A stretch of 64,000 nucleotides of DNA, taken from the NCBI GenBank assembly GCA_014155875.1, contig JACEFZ010027934.1:62001-126000 (forward strand), written 5' to 3'. The stretch comes from Cepaea nemoralis. Lineage: Eukaryota > Mollusca > Gastropoda > Stylommatophora > Helicidae. Below the pieces are notes generated by a model. The model was not told the origin of the DNA and made no database searches. It saw only the letters and a list, made by a program, of their open reading frames with translations. This document shows, piece after piece, positions 23,501 to 30,544 of this stretch (positions within the stretch are counted from its first letter, which is position 1; every line of letters starts with the position of its first letter). A program made the position numbers and the translations under genes.

Positions 23501-26500
23501 TGGTGAATTGGGAAGTGCCAATTTATGAACTGAGTGATAGCGAATGTGACAGTTGCATAGTCATCAATTCACGGCTTTTATAGCTTGAGAATGCTCAGAA
23601 TAATTGCTTCTTTTTTGCTCATTTATATTTTACTTTTTGTTTTCAATCAACTGTTTGGTGTATGTTTTCTAATGCCTGATACATTTTGTATCTTCTTGTT
23701 CCTCCTTAAGCTCCTTGCACTTACTTATTTAGTCTACTTATTTTATTTAACTGTCCTATAATTTTGTTCTACTTCTCTGTATCCATCAATATTTGTCTTG
23801 ATCATTTACCTCTTCTTTTAATGTCCGTCAGTTGCAGTATTCCCTCAGTCCATTTCTTCTCATTGTATGTATTCTGTAATGATGTATATTTCACATATTG
23901 GTTGATTTGGCTCAAGTAAGGCCACATCTCATTTTGTATTTGTGGAAGCCCTCTTGATTTTCTTCAATTTCATTCTTAGCTTTCCTGTTACTGGCACTTG
24001 GTCTCTGTTGCTTCTGGGCTTGTTTTCACAGACAGTAAATTGTTTTGAAACCTATTATGTAGTCAGTTTAAATACAAAAATTGTTTTTGTGGACTTCTTG
24101 TACAGATATACATATGTTTATATAAAAGTATTCTTGTCTGCCAGGAGGGAAACAACCAAATGATGAACCGCAAAGTTTTCATTGGCCGCGTCACAGAAGA
24201 CATTGGTGCTGACGAATTGCGCAGCTACTTCAGCAAGTATGGTGAGGTGGTTGACGTGTTCATTCCCAAGCCTTACCGTGCATTTGCCTTTGTCACCTTC
24301 GCTGATGCCGAGACCGCCCAATCTCTGTGTGGAGAAGACCACATCATCAAAGGTGCCAGCGTTCATGTCAGCAGTGCAGCCCCTAAGACATTTGATAAGG
24401 TCAGCATTATAGCATGCTTTGGTTTGTTGCCTTCTTTTTGTGGTGGCTTAATGGGTTAGTTAGCTTGCTTACCAATAGCACATCAGCATAACATGTGACT
24501 GGCAATCTCGGCATCTGGAGATACGCACAGATAAACATGAATGCTTCGACCAGTCTTTTTCAGTGCACAATAAAATATGAAAAAAAGCAAGAACCTTGGT
24601 AGTCATGACACTTTTATATATGCCTTGATAGTCGTGAAACTTTTATACATGCCTTGGTAGTCTTGGAACTTTTATATATGCCTTGGTAGTCTTGGAACTT
24701 TTATATATGCCTTGGTAGTCTTGGAACTTTTATATATGCCTTGGTAGTCTTGGAACTTTTATATATGCCTTGGTAGTCATGGAACAATTATATATGCCTT
24801 GGTAGTCGTAGAAATTTTATATATGCCTTGGTAGTCGTGGAACTTATATATCTTCTTCTTCTGGGTTCATCCGGATTTTTTTTTCCGGATGTGACTGCGG
24901 TGTGCCTGTTTACAGCAGAGCTGTGTTCTTGCGCCGTTAGGCCGACACATCCGACTTCTGCGGGCATTTGTTGACCGGGTTAACCTTCCCGGGGGTTTCT
25001 TAGGACGTTTGAATCTCACTGTTGTGGTGTTATCCCCCATCCTAGCTGGCCCATATAGAACAGCCAAAGACATCCTGGTCAACCCTCAAGGGAAGGCAGG
25101 GGCAGACCATGCCATCCAAGGAGGCTTCCATACTTGCAGAGCCATCACACAGCGCTCTGGTACTAGGCTCACCCAAGGAATCATCACGTCCTGCACATGG
25201 CTGCTTAGCCTCACTTCCGTATATTGGGCCTTCCGTTCACCATAGGCTGTTCCTCCGGAAACCAGAAGAATGCAGTCTGCAGATGACATCCACACAGTGA
25301 GCTTTCGATTAAGACTTTCCACATAATGGATTTGCTATGCAAGCAATATTCCATTTCGTGCCACTGGGACACTTTTTCCACCTTTTATGAAGCCCACACA
25401 GAGCTTTCGATTCGGACTTTTCACGTAATGGATTTGCTATCCAAACAATATTCCATTTCGTGTTACTAGGACACTTTTTCCACCTTTTACGAAGCCCACA
25501 CAGTGAGCTTTTGATTCGGACTTTCCACGTAATGGATTTGCCATCCAAGCAATATTCCATTTCATGCCTCTGGGGCGCTTTTGTAACCGACATACATGTG
25601 GTATGAAGTGTGGCAGTCTAAATACATCTACATGCACCTTTAGATGTCAACCTGAATGTAGTTAAAGTAAGCTGTAGTCAACTTGAGCTTGTTATCTCCA
25701 TAGAGCTTGTCCTCAAATGAAGCAGGCGTGGGCCAAAATGAACTTATATATAAGCCTTGGTAGTCATGGAACTTTCAAATGTGCTTTGGTAGTCGTGAAA
25801 CTTTTATATATGACTTGGTAGTCCATGAAACTTTTATATATGCCTTGGTGGTCATGGAACTTGTATATATACCTTGGTAGTCATGGAACATTTATATATG
25901 CCTTGGTAGTCGTGAAACTTTTATATATGCATTGGTAGCCATGAAACTTGAATATATCTCACAACAGTTGTGAAACTTATATATGCCTTGGTAGTCATGG
26001 AACTTTTATATATGCCTTGGTAGCCATGAAACTTGAATATATCTCACAATAGTCGTGAAACTTGTATATGCCTAGGTAGTCATGGAACTTTTATATATGC
26101 CTTGGTAGTCGTGAAACTTTTATATATTTCACAGTAGTCGTGAAACTTTAATTTATCTCACAGTAGTCGTGAAACTTGAATATATCCCACAGTAGTTGTG
26201 AAACTTGAATATATCCCACAGTAGTCTACCTCTGACCCTAGGGTATTACAACAGATGTCTAGCCTTCTCAGGTCAGAGTGGAAAAACTAGAACCCGTGAG
26301 CATGATGTAAAACTCTTGTGGGTTGGACATGGCAAGAGTGGGCCAATTACGTCGCTGACCTGGCTAGATATCACAGTCAGACAATTACCCAGTACGTCAC
26401 TGCCCTGGTTAGATGTGACAGTGGGACAATTGCCCAGTTCATGGCTGCCCTGGCTAGATGTCACAGTGAGACAATTGCCCAGTACGTCGCTGCCCTGGCA

Positions 26501-27485
26501 CAGTGAGACAATTACTCAGGAGAGAATGTTTATGTCAGACATGGTTCTGGTATACACAGACATTTGCTTGCTCACCGGTGCAGCAGTGGTGTCATGTGGT
26601 GAGATTCTCCTTCTGTGGCAGGAGACTGGAGCAAACACAGAGGTATCCATGTTCCGTGAAAGTAACCCTTTACAGAAGCAATCCAGACACCCAGCAGACT
26701 ACCAGCTTACCCCGAGCCAAGTTATGCACACAGTCACACCATAGCACTCATCTTACAGGTCATGACCAGTTTTAACTCTGATAACCATTCGCAGTTTTAA
26801 ATCTTTGATAAGCCATGTCCAGTTTTAACTCTTTGATAAGCCATGTCAAGGTTTTAACTCTTTGATAAGCCATGCCCAGTTTTAATTCTTTAGTAATCCA
26901 TGCTCAGTTTCAACTCTATGCCATGTCCTGTTTTAACTCTTTGATAAGCCATGCCTAGTTTTAATTCTTTGATGAACCAGGCTCTCAATTTTAACTCTTT
27001 CCATATTGTTATCTTTGCAGGGTATGGAACGTAAAGGTTTTGCTCAAGGTGGTGGAAACGTTGGTGGAGGTTACAACCAAGGTGGAGCAGGTTGGGGACA
27101 GGGGCGGGGTGCTCCTGGACCGGTCGGTGGTGGTAAGATAGCTAATGGGTCTGAGCAGCTGGGTGGGAACCTGGGTATGAACCTGTTGAACTCTGCCATG
27201 CTGGCTGCAGCACAAGCCATGCTTCAGAACCAGGGGGCTTGGGGCGGCATGAACCAGGGCCCCGCTCCGACAGGTAGTGGTGGTAACATGGGCGGCGGTG
27301 ACCACCAGCCACCACCTCCTGCCATGGCCAGCCAAGGTGGTTTCAGTAGTATGGGGGCCGGTAGTGGTGGAGGGGGTAGTGGGGCCAACTGGTGGGGCAA
27401 TGAAGCCAGTTCCACGTCTGGTGGACACTACGGTGGCGGTTGGGGTGGCTCTCATGGAGGGAGGGGCAGTGGCGGCTGGAGCTAA
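2337..27485 (+). CDS. TARDBP: TDP-43 (TAR DNA-binding protein), five coding exons
   Basis: The gene encodes a nuclear RNA- and DNA-binding protein that controls splicing, transcript stability and repression of cryptic exons by binding UG-rich RNA. Joining 2337-2574, 8744-8910, 10405-10545, 24145-24399 and 27021-27485 gives an uninterrupted 421-residue protein (human TDP-43 has 414). The order is: N-terminal oligomerisation domain (1-79); bipartite NLS (KRK 82-84, KTKR 95-98); RRM1 with RNP2 LIVLGL (107-112) and RNP1 KGFGFIRF (146-153); RRM2 with RNP2 KVFIGR (192-197) and RNP1 RAFAFVTF (227-234); then a Gly-rich domain from 268. The aromatic RNA-contact residues F148, F150, F194, F229 and F231 are all present. 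All junctions follow GT-AG and keep phase. ATG 2337 has G at -3 and +4. An extra in-frame candidate exon lies at 17891-18016. Confidence 0.97.
2575..3270 (+). other. TARDBP intron 1, proximal part without features
   Basis: AT-rich intronic sequence with no gene or clear repeat. From about 3059 a reading frame continues into the LINE fragment that follows, but the portion before 3270 shows no recognisable retroelement motif. Confidence 0.5.
3270..4078 (+). mobile_element. RTE-like LINE fragment (family Q), reverse transcriptase C-terminal half
   Basis: Two overlapping frames (to 3706, and from 3703 to 4077) read as the C-terminal half of a non-LTR reverse transcriptase. They contain [25 protein letters not shown], then [31 protein letters not shown] and [10 protein letters not shown]. 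The catalytic motif C region reads [14 protein letters not shown], where an F/YADD box would be expected, so the active site is lost. A frameshift near 3660-3700 separates the two parts. The end is followed by GATGAGATGAG, a plausible short-repeat tail. It sits in TARDBP intron 1 in sense orientation. A second, 240-bp piece of the same family is at 63090-63330. Confidence 0.85.
5234..5390 (+). mobile_element. Truncated copy of dispersed repeat family A
   Basis: Shares with 24852-25050 (inverted), 34020-34170 and 36070-36590 the words AGTCGGATGTGT, GGCCTAA and CGCAATCACATC, followed by an A-run and GGATGAACGCAGAA. This is the 3' end of the family, which usually ends in (GAA)n. No coding capacity was seen. 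The family may be a SINE or the tail of a LINE. Confidence 0.65.
5567..7090 (-). mobile_element. 5'-truncated I-group LINE: reverse transcriptase C-terminus plus RNase H
   Basis: The minus-strand frames at 7090-5928 and 5965-5570 give the end of a reverse transcriptase followed by RNase H. The copy begins at the catalytic motif C ([12 protein letters not shown], around 7088-7050), then continues with [22 protein letters not shown] and [20 protein letters not shown]. RNase H residues are visible: [20 protein letters not shown], then [19 protein letters not shown]. Frameshifts near 7040 and 5950 inactivate it. The 3' end is followed by (TAAC)n on the coding strand (TTAGTTAGTTAG at 5550-5561). 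It is nested in the foldback composite and closely related to the copy at 49370-51768. No clean target duplication was found by eye. Confidence 0.88.
7091..8743. repeat. Hairpin-forming right part of the inverted-arm element
   Basis: Segment 7240-7400 is inverted at 8020-8180 (both carry the CATGACGGAACATAT block). Further in, 7490-7600 (AAAATGTGAATATCTTC) pairs with 7840-7920 (GGAGATATTCACATTTTT), so about 0.5 kb on each side of a centre near 7710 could fold back. No coding sequence was seen. Bases 8510-8743 are ordinary intron leading to the TARDBP exon 2 acceptor. Confidence 0.6.
8744..8910 (+). CDS. TARDBP: TARDBP coding exon 2 (NLS and first half of RRM1)
   Basis: The acceptor TTTTTTTTAG precedes 8744. 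The first two bases complete Glu80 begun in exon 1, giving PKENKRK, which parallels the family NLS. The exon encodes residues 80-135 with KRK (82-84), KTKR (95-98) and RNP2 LIVLGLPW (107-114). It ends CAG|GTAATG. Using the next AG two bases downstream would break the frame, so 8744 is the supported boundary. Confidence 0.95.
9290..9475 (+). mobile_element. LINE remnant (RTE-like), left piece
   Basis: Degenerate reading of CYQCETF, then [13 protein letters not shown] and NRNEEMQL, parallels the block around [12 protein letters not shown] and IRNEEIR in the copy at 3270-4078. It breaks off at about 9476. A matching 3' piece ([15 protein letters not shown]) appears at 10080-10195, so the two may be one LINE split by an insertion. 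This lies in TARDBP intron 2. Confidence 0.5.
9480..10075. mobile_element. Unclassified ~600-bp insertion inside a LINE remnant
   Basis: It separates the two LINE pieces at 9290-9475 and 10080-10195. It contains short palindromes, notably GCCATAACC (9989-9997) pairing with GGTTATGGC (10013-10021), and several direct variants of GGCCATAAC. No coding frame was recognised. It is probably a non-autonomous element, but exact ends and target duplication could not be fixed. Confidence 0.4.
10080..10195 (+). mobile_element. LINE remnant (RTE-like), right piece
   Basis: A short degenerate reading, [14 protein letters not shown], resembles the GRPxKRWxD block at the end of RTE-like LINE ORFs. It is considered the continuation of 9290-9475. 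Confidence 0.4.
10405..10545 (+). CDS. TARDBP: TARDBP coding exon 3 (second half of RRM1)
   Basis: The acceptor TTGTCTCTAG precedes 10405 and the donor AAG|GTAAGA follows 10545. The exon is 141 bp, phase 0 on both sides. It encodes residues 136-182 with RNP1 KGFGFIRF (146-153) and the diagnostic [13 protein letters not shown], ending IPNSK at the inter-RRM linker. Confidence 0.97.
10890..11175 (+). mobile_element. tRNA-headed SINE-like repeat
   Basis: ACTGGCTAGGGCA followed about 35 bases later by GGGTTCAATC resembles the A and B boxes of a tRNA-derived pol III promoter. The downstream body has GGAAAGGCCACGAGCAAGGG and TGACCCCATGTCATGG. It lies in TARDBP intron 3. The ends are approximate. 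Confidence 0.45.
11960..12330 (+). mobile_element. tRNA-headed SINE
   Basis: The head reads GGGGGCTGCATGGTCTCGAG, then AGGTTCAAGTCCCGG (B box 12007-12017), at the spacing of a tRNA. It is followed by GAAGGACCAGG and a roughly 300-bp body ending near AACTAAATTAAATA. There is no CCA tail and no clean tRNA fold, so I call it a SINE, not a tRNA gene. Confidence 0.6.
12500..12955 (+). other. GU-rich intronic segment of TARDBP
   Basis: The sense strand is strongly enriched in TG-containing words (TGTGTGG, GGTGTGAGG, TTGTGTGAAGTG, TTGGTGTGTTTGATG, TTGTGTGAG). A short direct repeat of GCAAGTATGTGAATGGATA occurs at about 12870 and 12909. TDP-43 proteins prefer UG-rich RNA, so this could be bound by the gene product. 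That is inference. Confidence 0.4.
12956..14105. other. Intron 3 sequence without recognised feature
   Basis: No exon-like frame, RNA gene or mobile element was recognised. Short frames on both strands lack motifs. Confidence 0.4.
14105..14300. repeat. Imperfect tandem repeat
   Basis: CTAGTGTCTTTATTCTACAC and GCTTTCAGTGATAGATGA recur at about 14120, 14190 (shortened) and 14238, an irregular duplication of roughly 55-115 bp. Confidence 0.6.
14730..14870 (+). mobile_element. SINE-like fragment
   Basis: GGCCCTGGTTCGTC resembles a tRNA B box. The downstream stretch CCAGCTGCCATTACTTCC then ACATTTCCTGGTGCC recurs in diverged form near 48020-48060 and, inverted, near 63395-63465. That marks it as a dispersed SINE family. 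The boundaries are uncertain. Confidence 0.4.
15441..15655 (+). repeat. 35-bp minisatellite, about six copies
   Basis: Unit AAGATGTGACATGTGGGTAT followed by CAAGAGATAGACAGG. The first unit is shorter; the later ones are almost identical, indicating recent expansion. The sense strand is GU-rich. Confidence 0.95.
15950..16240 (+). mobile_element. LINE 3' ORF fragment
   Basis: A frame reads [20 protein letters not shown], then a GQMRS-like segment. This resembles the RxWxWIGHTLR-P--SIxRxAL end of many non-LTR reverse transcriptases. Related words occur in the fragment at 45785-46150. It is degenerate and partial. Confidence 0.5.
16515..16800 (+). mobile_element. LINE reverse transcriptase fragment
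   Basis: A frame with [28 protein letters not shown] and SIINNDGRC matches the post-catalytic segment of RTE-like reverse transcriptases (K-KTE ... I-N-x(5)-V-x-F-x-YLGSII). It ends abruptly near 16800. Confidence 0.55.
17045..17170 (+). mobile_element. SINE core fragment (family T)
   Basis: Contains TTCAGAAAGCAATGGCAAAC, TACTGAGTG, GGTGTTGACAGCGGTGTCCT and ATAGGATATGCA. The same order of words appears inverted at 30375-30500, 44445-44690 and 47367-47605. This copy lacks a clear tRNA head. Confidence 0.7.
17171..17848. other. Intron 3 sequence upstream of the candidate cassette exon
   Basis: No gene recognised. Mostly AT-rich. Near 17590-17780 there are loosely repeated words (GACAGACAAT, ATTGTTATCG) but no clear array. 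Confidence 0.4.
17891..18016 (+). CDS. TARDBP: Candidate in-frame cassette exon of TARDBP (Ser/Tyr/Gly-rich)
   Basis: A 126-bp frame, phase 0 at both ends, sits in the intron between the RRM1 and RRM2 exons. It is bounded by CACTTACAG on the left and CAG|GTTTGT on the right. It encodes 42 residues including [27 protein letters not shown] and [12 protein letters not shown]. This is a low-complexity composition like FUS-type or TDP-43 C-terminal sequences, and its GC content resembles the known exons more than the AT-rich intron. An alternative acceptor, AGTGCAG before 17849, would extend it in frame by 14 residues ([14 protein letters not shown]). If the donor is not used, the frame runs on to a stop near 18157, with AATAAA at 18259-18264, giving an RRM1-only isoform. 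Known TDP-43 orthologues splice exon 3 directly to exon 4, which also works here, so this exon would be optional. No transcript evidence is available. Confidence 0.5.
18205..18298 (+). repeat. ~30-bp AT-rich tandem repeat, three copies
   Basis: Variants of AAGTTAATTATAAATATATG followed by TAGCA occur three times in tandem (18205-18298). AATAAA at 18259-18264 lies inside it. Confidence 0.8.
18299..19050. other. Intron 3 sequence without recognised feature
   Basis: AT-rich sequence with no exon-like or mobile-element signal that I can identify. Confidence 0.4.
19052..22420 (+). repeat. 3.4-kb minisatellite of 52/55-bp UG-rich units in TARDBP intron 3
   Basis: Roughly 60 units of GGTTGTATCCACTGGTTAAT, then TGTTGTGTTGAGG, then TTATGTGAGAGATATTGTG and TAA. 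Two length classes exist: 52 bp, and 55 bp with an extra TTG; there are further variants with TATTGGGG or GTGCTGAGG. Variants are partly interspersed, suggesting repeated segmental duplication of unit groups. The array ends with decayed units near 22320-22420. The sense RNA is G/U-rich with many UGUGU and GUUGUGUU words. Minus-strand open frames with a periodic [17 protein letters not shown] reading come from the repeat and are not regarded as genes. Confidence 0.97.
22420..22560 (+). repeat. Short GU-rich tandem repeat flanking the main array
   Basis: TGTGTGAGGTTATG and TTCACTGGTTGACTGTCTC recur three to four times with a period of about 44 bp. It shares GAGGTTATG and CACTGG with the main array and may be its diverged edge. 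Confidence 0.8.
22561..24144. other. Distal intron 3, with a degenerate GU/A repeat
   Basis: No gene seen. Between about 23140 and 23450 a loose repeat (GGATTGTGTAAACTGGTGAA, period about 25-40) is visible. The last 250 bases before exon 4 are T-rich, as expected of an intron end. Confidence 0.5.
24145..24399 (+). CDS. TARDBP: TARDBP coding exon 4 (RRM2)
   Basis: The acceptor TGTCTGCCAG precedes 24145 and the donor AAG|GTCAGC follows 24399. The exon is 255 bp, phase 0 at both ends. It encodes residues 183-267 with KVFIGR (192-197), [16 protein letters not shown] (219-234) and [20 protein letters not shown]2 numbering coincides with human TDP-43. The exon begins EGNNQMMNR, so it joins exon 3 (IPNSK) directly or through the candidate cassette. 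Confidence 0.97.
24590..24851 (+). repeat. ~30-bp minisatellite, left part
   Basis: Unit CCTTGGTAGTCTTGGAACTT followed by TTATATATG, about nine copies. It is interrupted at 24852 by an 888-bp insertion and resumes at 25740. Confidence 0.95.
24852..25739 (-). mobile_element. Family-A element inserted in the minisatellite, 12-bp target duplication
   Basis: The identical 12-mer GAACTTATATAT flanks it at 24840-24851 and 25740-25751, so the inserted segment is about 888 bp. On the minus strand it ends in GAAGAAGAAG, the expected (GAA)n 3' tail. The 3' part (24860-25310) is shared with the family-A copies at 36070-36590, 34020-34170 and 5234-5390. It carries a threefold ~103-bp internal repeat at 25299-25604. 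No protein motif was recognised, so it is a SINE or the non-coding tail of a LINE. Confidence 0.85.
25299..25604. repeat. ~103-bp tandem repeat, three copies, inside the family-A element
   Basis: GAGCTTTCGATTCGGACTTT, then AATGGATTTGCTAT and AATATTCCATTTCGTG, recur starting at 25299, 25401 and 25505. Confidence 0.9.
25740..26228 (+). repeat. ~30-bp minisatellite, right part
   Basis: Continuation of the array at 24590 with more diverged units (CCTTGGTAGTCATGGAAC, then TTTTATATATG; later ATCTCACAGTAGTCGTGAAA). Confidence 0.93.
26345..26515 (+). repeat. 45-bp tandem repeat, about 3.5 copies
   Basis: Unit CTGCCCTGGCTAGATGTCAC, then AGTGAGACAATTGCCCAGTA and CGT. Because 45 is a multiple of three, it keeps reading frames open on both strands. 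The 179-residue frame over it (26205-26744) is judged incidental. Confidence 0.9.
26760..27005 (+). repeat. ~34-bp degenerate repeat just before exon 5
   Basis: AGTTTTAACTCTTTGATAAG then CCATGTCC recurs about seven times with changes. The last unit ends within 16 bases of the exon 5 acceptor and supplies part of its T-rich tract. Confidence 0.85.
27021..27485 (+). CDS. TARDBP: TARDBP coding exon 5 (glycine-rich C-terminal domain)
   Basis: The acceptor ATCTTTGCAG precedes 27021 and TAA is at 27483-27485. It encodes residues 268-421: a GGN/GGY-rich start, then the conserved helical segment [17 protein letters not shown] (322-338) followed by W341, matching the PAMMAAAQ region of vertebrate TDP-43. 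A Gly/Ser/Trp-rich tail ends GSGGWS. In the family this domain drives phase separation and splicing repression. A 195-codon frame on the opposite strand is a shadow of the G-rich codons. Confidence 0.96.
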   Translation, partial: GMERKGFAQGGGNVGGGYNQGGAGWGQGRGAPGPVGGGKIANGSEQLGGNLGMNLLNSAMLAAAQAMLQNQGAWGGMNQGPAPTGSGGNMGGGDHQPPPPAMASQGGFSSMGAGSGGGGSGANWWGNEASSTSGGHYGGGWGGSHGGRGSGGWS

Positions 27486-29950
27486 GTTGAAAGATGCAAT
27501 GGATGAAAGTTGTTGATGGAACAGAAGCAAGAGAAATCTGGACGTTTGTTGGAGAGACTTGGGCAGTTGGTATATAAGTGGAATGGAAGCAGGCATGTCA
27601 ACAAGAAAAGAGCATAGTTGACTATGATTTGTGTGAATATTTTGTTTTTATTTTCCGTGAAGTTTTTCATTCATATCTTACCAGAATACCTGGTATATTA
27701 TCATACAGACATAACTACTGTAGGTTCCCAAAAGTCCAGCCTTTACAGTGGGGTCAGGCTGTCAGAACATCAAACCATTGCCTAGTTCACTTTCTAATGT
27801 GTTAAAAATCATCTGGGTAGTTTTTAAGATCACTCATGTAACACTCTTAACCATTGAACTCACTAATTAGTGGGGTATGTGCAGCTTCAGTGTTTCTGCT
27901 TATAGAATCCTGGTTTCTTCACTACGTTTGATGAGTTCCAGTTGTTCTTGTAGGCTTAGAACCTGTTGGATGGTTTATTTCTTTCTCATCAGATTTATGA
28001 GGCAGCATGAATAATAGGTCACGATGATGTGGTGCCATGGCAATTACTGACTTTGGGTAAGTGGGGTGTGAAGTATTACATCTATGCACGTTCTAGCCAT
28101 AGGTAGAGTGGACAGTTTCCTTCTGACCGCCTTGTCCTTCCCAAACAACTAACAGAATTGTCTGAACATGATCTCCTGCCCATTATGTCAGGATGGTTGA
28201 CATCAGAGCCATACCGGTCGAAGTACCCTTTTCTGACATATTGAGGCATATGGTGTAAGTCCTGTATTATTTTTAGACTAATCGACACTTGATGGAGCCA
28301 GGGTGGTCACTTGGATTGTCATTGAAGCAAGTCAGGCTCGCGCCCAGTCAAAAACTAGGGGTGGGACTTTTGGGTGTCTAGTATGTGAACAGTTGTAGAA
28401 CCTGTTGTGCAGATATTCTTTGCATGATTATTTGTAAATAATTCATCATTGTCCTTCTGCGCAGACATCATCATGTAGGACTTATTGGTTTCTCCTCTCT
28501 GTATGAGTCATGTCTTTGTGTGGCATAAGGACACCATTTTACTGACATCACCCAGGATAATTGCTCATACATACCTCCTTTCTTACATGAATGTGTTTTT
28601 TAAGCTGAATTGTTTCACAGTTTGAAAGTTTCTTTTTAAAGCATGTTTTGCCACACCTGATGTTGATATTTTTTAAAGTTCGCTTAATCTTCGTCTTTAG
28701 TGACTTGTTCATCTAACGTTTAGAATCATGTTTTTGTTGAACCCCTGTATGGGAGTGTCCATGATTGAAGTTATGTAGAAGAAAAGTGGAGAGTTTGTGG
28801 GTTGCTTGATTGATTGCAGTCTTGGGTGTTTCATTTGGAAAAAATTGGCAGCTTCTTGAAGCCTTCTGGGAGAATTTGATATGGAGAATATTGTAGCGAC
28901 TGTAACATTCATGGTGTGATGTGAGCATTAATCGAGAGGCAGACTAAATGTGTAAGCTGCATTTATACATGAAGAAATTCTGTGGCTAAAGTGTGAACTG
29001 GGATTTGTTAGTTTGTGGGAAGTCGGCTGGTAGTGTTGAAGACAATTTGGCAGGTTATTTGTAGAGTGACGTGGTTTGAACCAGATTCTGAGTGCCAGAT
29101 TTTTGAAGAGATCATTTGTTGGCATGGTCATCAAGTGCACCAAAGTAAATGACGAGAGTACATGGACATGTGAAGGCCATTTAAGACTCCCAAAAAGTAT
29201 GACTTACATAAAAGATAAACCCGTTTTGGTGTAACTGTAATATCGCATCAAATACATTGACTATAAAGTAACAAATCCCATCACAAATTGCCCACATGAG
29301 AAATAGGCAAAAAGTTGGTCAAGCAATCCTAAACTTCTATATACATTGATATTCTTTTTTTTATGAGTTTCCTAATGTAGATAATACCATCAAACACTAC
29401 ATGTGCAACAAAGTTGGTCAATTTTTGCGTGTTTTAAATATTTCAAACTATACCACAAATAGTTCATCTTCTGTTGTCTTTTGTTTTTTTCCCCTCTTTG
29501 AGACAAGTATATGTCAGTGCGTGTTAAATAGTTGTGTTAAAAAAGGACAAAAAAAAATACATTAAATGGTCTTCATATATTGTGAGCCAGTGTTTGGGTG
29601 AGTCATTTGATTAGTTGTTGGATGTGCTGTGATATTGTTCTTGAACAATAGAAATGTGAGGATAAACAGTTGTGAAGTGTGTGCTGCCAACAGTGTGTTT
29701 TATTGAAGTCTGGTGGTCTGTATGAAACGGCAGCCTGTCTGAGATCAGAGAATGCATGTTTGAAGCTGTTGCTATGGAGAACACATTGAAGTTGCGTGAT
29801 ATAATATATTAAATAGGGAAATAGGAAGATATTGTCATATGCAGTGTTCAAAACAATGTTAATTTTGGAAAAACTGAAAGGTGAAAATATGTTTCATTGG
29901 AGTCATTATTAATCAGTTTATATCAAGATAGTAAAAACAGTTATTGGAGA
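27486..29950 (+). other. TARDBP: TARDBP 3' UTR and downstream flank
   Basis: No further coding exon seen. The first plausible poly(A) signal followed by GT-rich sequence is ATTAAA at 29561-29566 (then GTGAGCCAGTGTTTGGGTGA); AATAAA occurs at about 30007. Several GU-rich stretches occur in the sense strand (for example AAGTGTGTGCTGCCAACAGT near 29677), of interest because vertebrate TDP-43 autoregulates through its 3' UTR. The UTR length is inferred. Confidence 0.45.
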
Positions 29951-29959
29951 CAAGTAAAA

Positions 29960-30290
29960 GGGTGTTCATCACCTCTTCAGTAAGTGTTCTACCTGTCACC
30001 TCTCAAATAAATAGGTGTTCTACAGTCACCTCAAGTAAAAGGGTGTTCTACCAGACACCAACTTAAGTAGAAGGGTGTTTTCCAGTTACCAACTTACGTC
30101 AAAGGGTGTTCTACCAAATACTGACTTAAGTAAACATTTCAAGTAAAAGGGTGTTCTACCAGTCATCTTTCAAGTAGGTTGATTTTCTACCAGACACTGA
30201 TTTAAGTCAAGGTTTTTTATCAGCCGTGACCTGTGCAAGTGTAATGGTGTTCTAAAACATAAGTAGAGGGTGTTTCACAAGTCAACAAAA
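29960..30290 (+). repeat. Degenerate minisatellite, left part
   Basis: CAAGTAAAAGGGTGTTCTAC followed by CAGTCACC recurs irregularly about seven times. Related words (GTAGAATGGTGTTTTACCA) reappear at 32860-33080 beyond the LINE and SINE block. Confidence 0.75.
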
Positions 30291-30374
30291 TGAGGAAAAG
30301 AGAGTTATCCATTACCCAATGAGAAAAGAAAAAAAAGTTGCATATCATTTACATGATGTGACAGTCAAGCCCAG

Positions 30375-30500
30375 CGTTTTTGGCTATTGGTGATTTCTTG
30401 GCAAGTTTGCGTTCAGTAGTTTGCCATTCCTTTCTGAATGAACGACACTCATACCTTTGTATGGAAACCAATGCAATGCTTCTAAATCGCCCGCAGCTGT
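30375..30500 (-). mobile_element. SINE fragment (family T)
   Basis: TTGCGTTCAGTAGTTTGCCA then TTCCTTTCTGAATGAACG is the inverse of the family T core at 17045-17170. Only about 125 bp remain. Confidence 0.65.
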
Positions 30501-30544
30501 GTTTAGAGCTTAAAGTGATCACAGATTAATTACAGGCACATTGA

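Noticed and set aside
26205..26744. 179-codon + strand frame in TARDBP intron 4
   Set aside because: It is kept open by a 45-bp (15-codon) tandem repeat and extends into unrelated sequence. There is no motif, and no splice phase links it to the gene.
27009..27596. 195-codon minus-strand open frame opposite TARDBP exon 5
   Set aside because: It mirrors the GGN/GGT codons of the Gly-rich domain on the + strand, whose frame has clear TDP-43 homology.
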